NCBI GenBank assembly: GCA_015143735.1
Contig: VKHC01000499.1
Location: 1-11,544 of the forward strand
Direction of reading: 5' to 3'
Length of the DNA stretch: 11,544 nucleotides
Origin: Synura sp. LO234KE
Taxonomy: Eukaryota; Sar; Synurophyceae; Synurales; Mallomonadaceae
Shown here: one piece after another, positions 9,282 through 11,544 of the stretch
How the letters are laid out: each line of letters opens with the position of its first letter
Position numbering within the stretch: position 1 is the stretch's first letter
Made by a program: the position numbers and the translations under genes
The notes under the pieces: generated by a model
The model's input: only the letters and a program-made list of their open reading frames with translations
Database searches by the model: none
Told to the model about the DNA's origin: nothing

Positions 9282-9312
9282 TTGATTGGGATTGCGTCGA
9301 TAGTCCAAGCCC
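9282..9312. repeat. 31-bp perfect direct repeat, copy 2
   Basis: This is identical to 6085-6115 and in the same orientation, 3,197 bp downstream. The flanks are unrelated: A versus G before, C versus T after, with no extended similarity by eye. It may be a conserved piece of a dispersed repeat family, a mobile-element end, or a small structured module. Confidence 0.95.
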
Positions 9313-9663
9313 CTAGCTAATAACCACCCTCTACGTACCTATTGGAAGGCTTGAAGTTGCTGCTCTTGGTTTTACTAGCCAGACTTTCACTGACCTTGGC
9401 AAACAGCGTGGAATGATCAAAGCCCTCTATATATCAGTGCATAAAACTTTGCCGTAGATAATCACATCGTTTATACCCCGATTGCGGGCAAGATTGCAAG
9501 ACCAGAAAACGTACCACCGAGTTGATGTCAATTTACCTATTTGAGCGACATTCGCGGGTGCTATAGTACAGCTCCCAAGACATTCAAATGCGGAGCGTGA
9601 AATGTCAGTATGATCTCATTACTTATATCGTTGAATCTATGGGGACTAGATTACGTGAAAATT
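9313..9663. other. No feature seen
   Basis: AT-leaning sequence without an open frame of note, a recognisable RNA gene or an obvious repeat on either strand. Confidence 0.6.
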
Positions 9664-9711
9664 TAATTACGATAATTGCGTAATTATACCTATAAAAATA
9701 TTTTTTTTATA
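9664..9711. repeat. Two adjacent AT-rich inverted repeats, the second also TATA-box-like
   Basis: TAATTACG (9664-9671) and CGTAATTA (9679-9686) form a perfect 8-bp stem with a 7-nt loop. Four bases on, TATAAAAA (9691-9698) and TTTTTATA (9704-9711) form another 8-bp perfect stem with a 5-nt loop. TATAAAAA also matches the TATA-box consensus and lies about 80 bp before the ATG at 9772. AT-rich short palindromes arise readily by chance, so function is uncertain. Confidence 0.5.
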
Positions 9712-9771
9712 AAGTTGTATTTATTCATCAGCACACATTTCATTTCAGCAATTTTTTTTACTGTTTGTGTC

Positions 9772-9918
9772 ATGGATAATCACGGTGTAATACAAAATCT
9801 TACAGCCATCATTACGGAGTATAATCAAATCATGGATAGTTGGCAACCGGAGTTAACTATGTTTTATCAACCAGTCCGTCCTGGGTTTTGGATCTCCAGT
9901 CTGATCTCCTTTGGGTAG
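9772..9918 (+). other. Candidate small ORF or first exon, 48 codons, unknown
   Basis: The frame starts with ATG (MDNHGVIQNLTAIITEYNQ) and ends at TAG 9916-9918. It follows a TATA-like element by about 80 bp. The stop overlaps GGGTAGAAAG, a possible splice donor at 9915, and a good-looking acceptor (pyrimidine-rich tract then AACCAG) ends at 10147. A spliced gene continuing into the downstream block is therefore conceivable. All three frames are open downstream, so this cannot be tested by eye. No family recognised. Confidence 0.15.
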
Positions 9919-11180
9919 AAAGAGAATGCGTGTTTGACCAAGCGACGCTCCCTTCCCCCTTGCCTGCCTCCCCCCGCTACACTGCTCTCTCTTGGGCTTG
10001 CTTTTCCCTGGACGCGTCTGGACTTCCTCCAACGTTAAATGCCTCCAAGGGGTTCACCTCTCCTTCTATGGAGATCTTGTTCATTGGGACCCGAACTCCC
10101 GGAGCTGGGCGTCTAGAGATTTGAATATTTGCTGTATTTTTAACCAGGACCTCGACACGTTATGTCTGCCTTGACAACAGCAGTCCCCCTCCTCCCGGAC
10201 CAAGCCTCGTACCCCACGAAGCCCGCCTTTCTTGCAGACTCGGACACTGTCAAAGAAATCCTGAGTGTCAGCACGAAGGCATCCCGGTCCGGCCGTTTCC
10301 TCTCGTTTCGCCAGTCCCTCCCCGGTCGGAGGGTTCCCCTCGGCTCTCGCGAGCCTTGCCACCCTGCCGGCCACCGCCAAAATACACCTTTCGAGCCCTA
10401 CCTTCCCCCCACCTATGTTGGCATGGTTTACTCCAATCCTCGGATTGCATCCCCGGTCCCACTCATTCCTGCTGGCGAAGAGTTGACGGCCGGCTCTCAG
10501 CATGTTTATATTGGTATTCACATGCGCACAGGCTACTTGCCCCCCTGCAGAGTGCCGTCAACCACGGGTCTACCGCATTCCTCTTTTGCTTCTGTATAAG
10601 ATAGACCATCAGACATACACATTTTTCACCTGCATCCTCTACTCTCTGTGGAACCACGACGTAGAGGACGAAGATATCAGTTTGTCTATGGATCACTCTG
10701 ACCCGTCCCCGGTCCGCGCCCTATGGTCCCCCCCTGCGGCCTACTCCAATGAGATATCAGAATGATTGCATGTTCTCGTCAGCCGAAACTCTACGGTCTT
10801 CACTACCTACGCGTCCCACTCCTCTCCCAAAGATTATCAACCTGATCCCGCCGGAACTGGCATATTTTGTTCTCGTGAGTATGCAGGTATCCGCATCACG
10901 CCTCCAAAATTCCAGCCGTGCGACGATCGTGTTCCCTCCCTCTGCGAACAAGATTTCCTATCCCTACTGCTTTCGGATTGTTTACATCGATTTTCTCCGC
11001 GACATCTGGACCTGTGTGCCCTCTTCCATGGAGCCCCGACCCTTGTTCGACTCGGGACACGCATCTAGTCCCTTCGTCTTCTCCAAGCGCAGCGCTCCAG
11101 AGACACCAACCGGGCTCAACGATCTGACCTTCCCATCTAGAAGGATACTTTCATCTCCTATGCCTCAAAGATTATGAACC
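9919..11180. other. GC-richer, strongly pyrimidine-rich plus strand with open frames in all three frames
   Basis: The plus strand is dominated by C and T with CCCTCC-type runs. Between 10265 and 10486 all three plus frames are open at once, and again between 10918 and 11068. This is expected where stop codons, which need purines, are rare. The longest frames are 10162-10599 (145 codons, ATG start) and 10749-11177 (142 codons); neither shows a known domain, though both have C- and G-biased third positions. A minus-strand frame at 10081-10521 is equally long. The block may be a foreign or mobile-element-derived insertion, or a decayed GC-rich gene. I cannot assign it. Confidence 0.4.
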
Positions 11181-11213
11181 TACCATCCCTCCCACAAGGT
11201 TCTCGCTGCCACC

Positions 11214-11306
11214 ATGGAAAGCTCACTCACAAACGGCGGCTTTGAACTGTCGGCGGCAATCAATGCCATGGCGCGCGTGCGATTCCCGAGAGGGAGAAGC
11301 TCCTGA
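11214..11306 (+). other. 30-codon ORF with a strong Kozak-like start context
   Basis: The ATG sits in GCTGCCACCATGG, a perfect match to the vertebrate Kozak consensus, and opens a 30-codon frame starting MESSLTNGGFELSAAINAMA and ending TGA at 11304-11306. No GT donor clearly extends it. Algal start contexts are weaker than this consensus, so the match may be coincidental. It could be a first exon or nothing. Confidence 0.12.
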
Positions 11307-11544
11307 CATGCACATGCCATGCCGATGATGGGGTCCCACTGTTGCAGCATAGCAGCTGCATAATATACTACTGGTTATTTTGTGCGCTGACTATTTACGT
11401 ACGCTGTATGGTGCGCACTACTACTACCCTATCCCTGTACCCCTCGACTGCTCAGTAGGTGGCGTACCTCCGCCACTGGGAGCTATCCGTAATCGACGGA
11501 AGGATTTTGTTTTACTTTGCTATACTCGGTACACTTCTATTTCT
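11307..11544. other. No gene seen; one small hairpin
   Basis: The stretch contains an inverted repeat TGCAGC-ATAGCA-GCTGCA at 11343-11360 and a short CATGC-rich tract near 11,306-11,325. Nothing else is recognisable before the window ends. Confidence 0.5.

Noticed and set aside
10162-10599. 145-codon ATG frame as a real gene
   Set aside because: The other two plus frames are open over much of the same stretch, so openness comes from pyrimidine bias and cannot be used as coding evidence. No domain is recognised.
10749-11177. 142-codon plus-strand frame as a real gene
   Set aside because: It starts inside the end of another frame, is overlapped by two further open plus frames, and has no family motif, although its codon usage looks somewhat coding-like.
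3036-11544. LTR or DNA transposon, CRISPR array, or a multi-gene defence-type system
   Set aside because: I saw no long terminal repeats, reverse transcriptase, integrase or transposase motifs, no regularly spaced repeats, and no cluster of intact genes. The 31-bp repeat alone does not define an element.

Overview
The window looks like nuclear DNA of a eukaryotic alga with a plastid of secondary (red-algal) origin, most likely a photosynthetic stramenopile such as a diatom or a relative. The evidence is a spliced gene with two GT-AG introns whose protein starts with a signal peptide followed at once by a phenylalanine (SSA/FKP). That is the ASAF-type junction which marks plastid proteins in diatoms and other complex-plastid algae. 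The standard genetic code fits both genes: no in-frame stops, and every tryptophan that I can read is TGG. The species cannot be named from the sequence alone.

Positions 1-3035 hold the only two genes I can support. They are divergent, with start codons separated by 57 bp. On the minus strand, running off the left edge, is a DUF711/UPF0210 family protein (first 365 codons, one uninterrupted frame, no targeting peptide). On the plus strand is a complete three-exon gene for a 467-residue DUF1995 protein, the family that includes the plant photosystem II assembly factor LPA3. Its exons (1153-2140, 2475-2599, 2745-3035) join in frame and rebuild the conserved core across both introns.

Positions 3036-11544 (8.5 kb) contain no gene I recognise on either strand. 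The stretch is patchy in composition: AT-rich and GC-richer blocks alternate, and a strongly pyrimidine-rich plus strand runs from about 9,920 to 11,180. Scattered open frames of 80-195 codons occur, most broken by a stop or overlapped by other open frames; they may be decayed mobile-element or gene remnants, or chance. The firmest signals here are repeats: a perfect 31-bp direct repeat at 6085 and 9282, a roughly 200-bp cluster of a degenerate TAAAGTC(C/T)(A/T)CC motif at 6396-6606 with a 13-bp tandem duplication inside it, and two adjacent AT-rich inverted repeats at 9664-9711.

The two genes need not share a pathway. Their start codons are so close that they probably share a promoter region, which raises the possibility of linked expression of a cytosolic protein of unknown function and a plastid protein. 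I found no convincing new multi-gene system.
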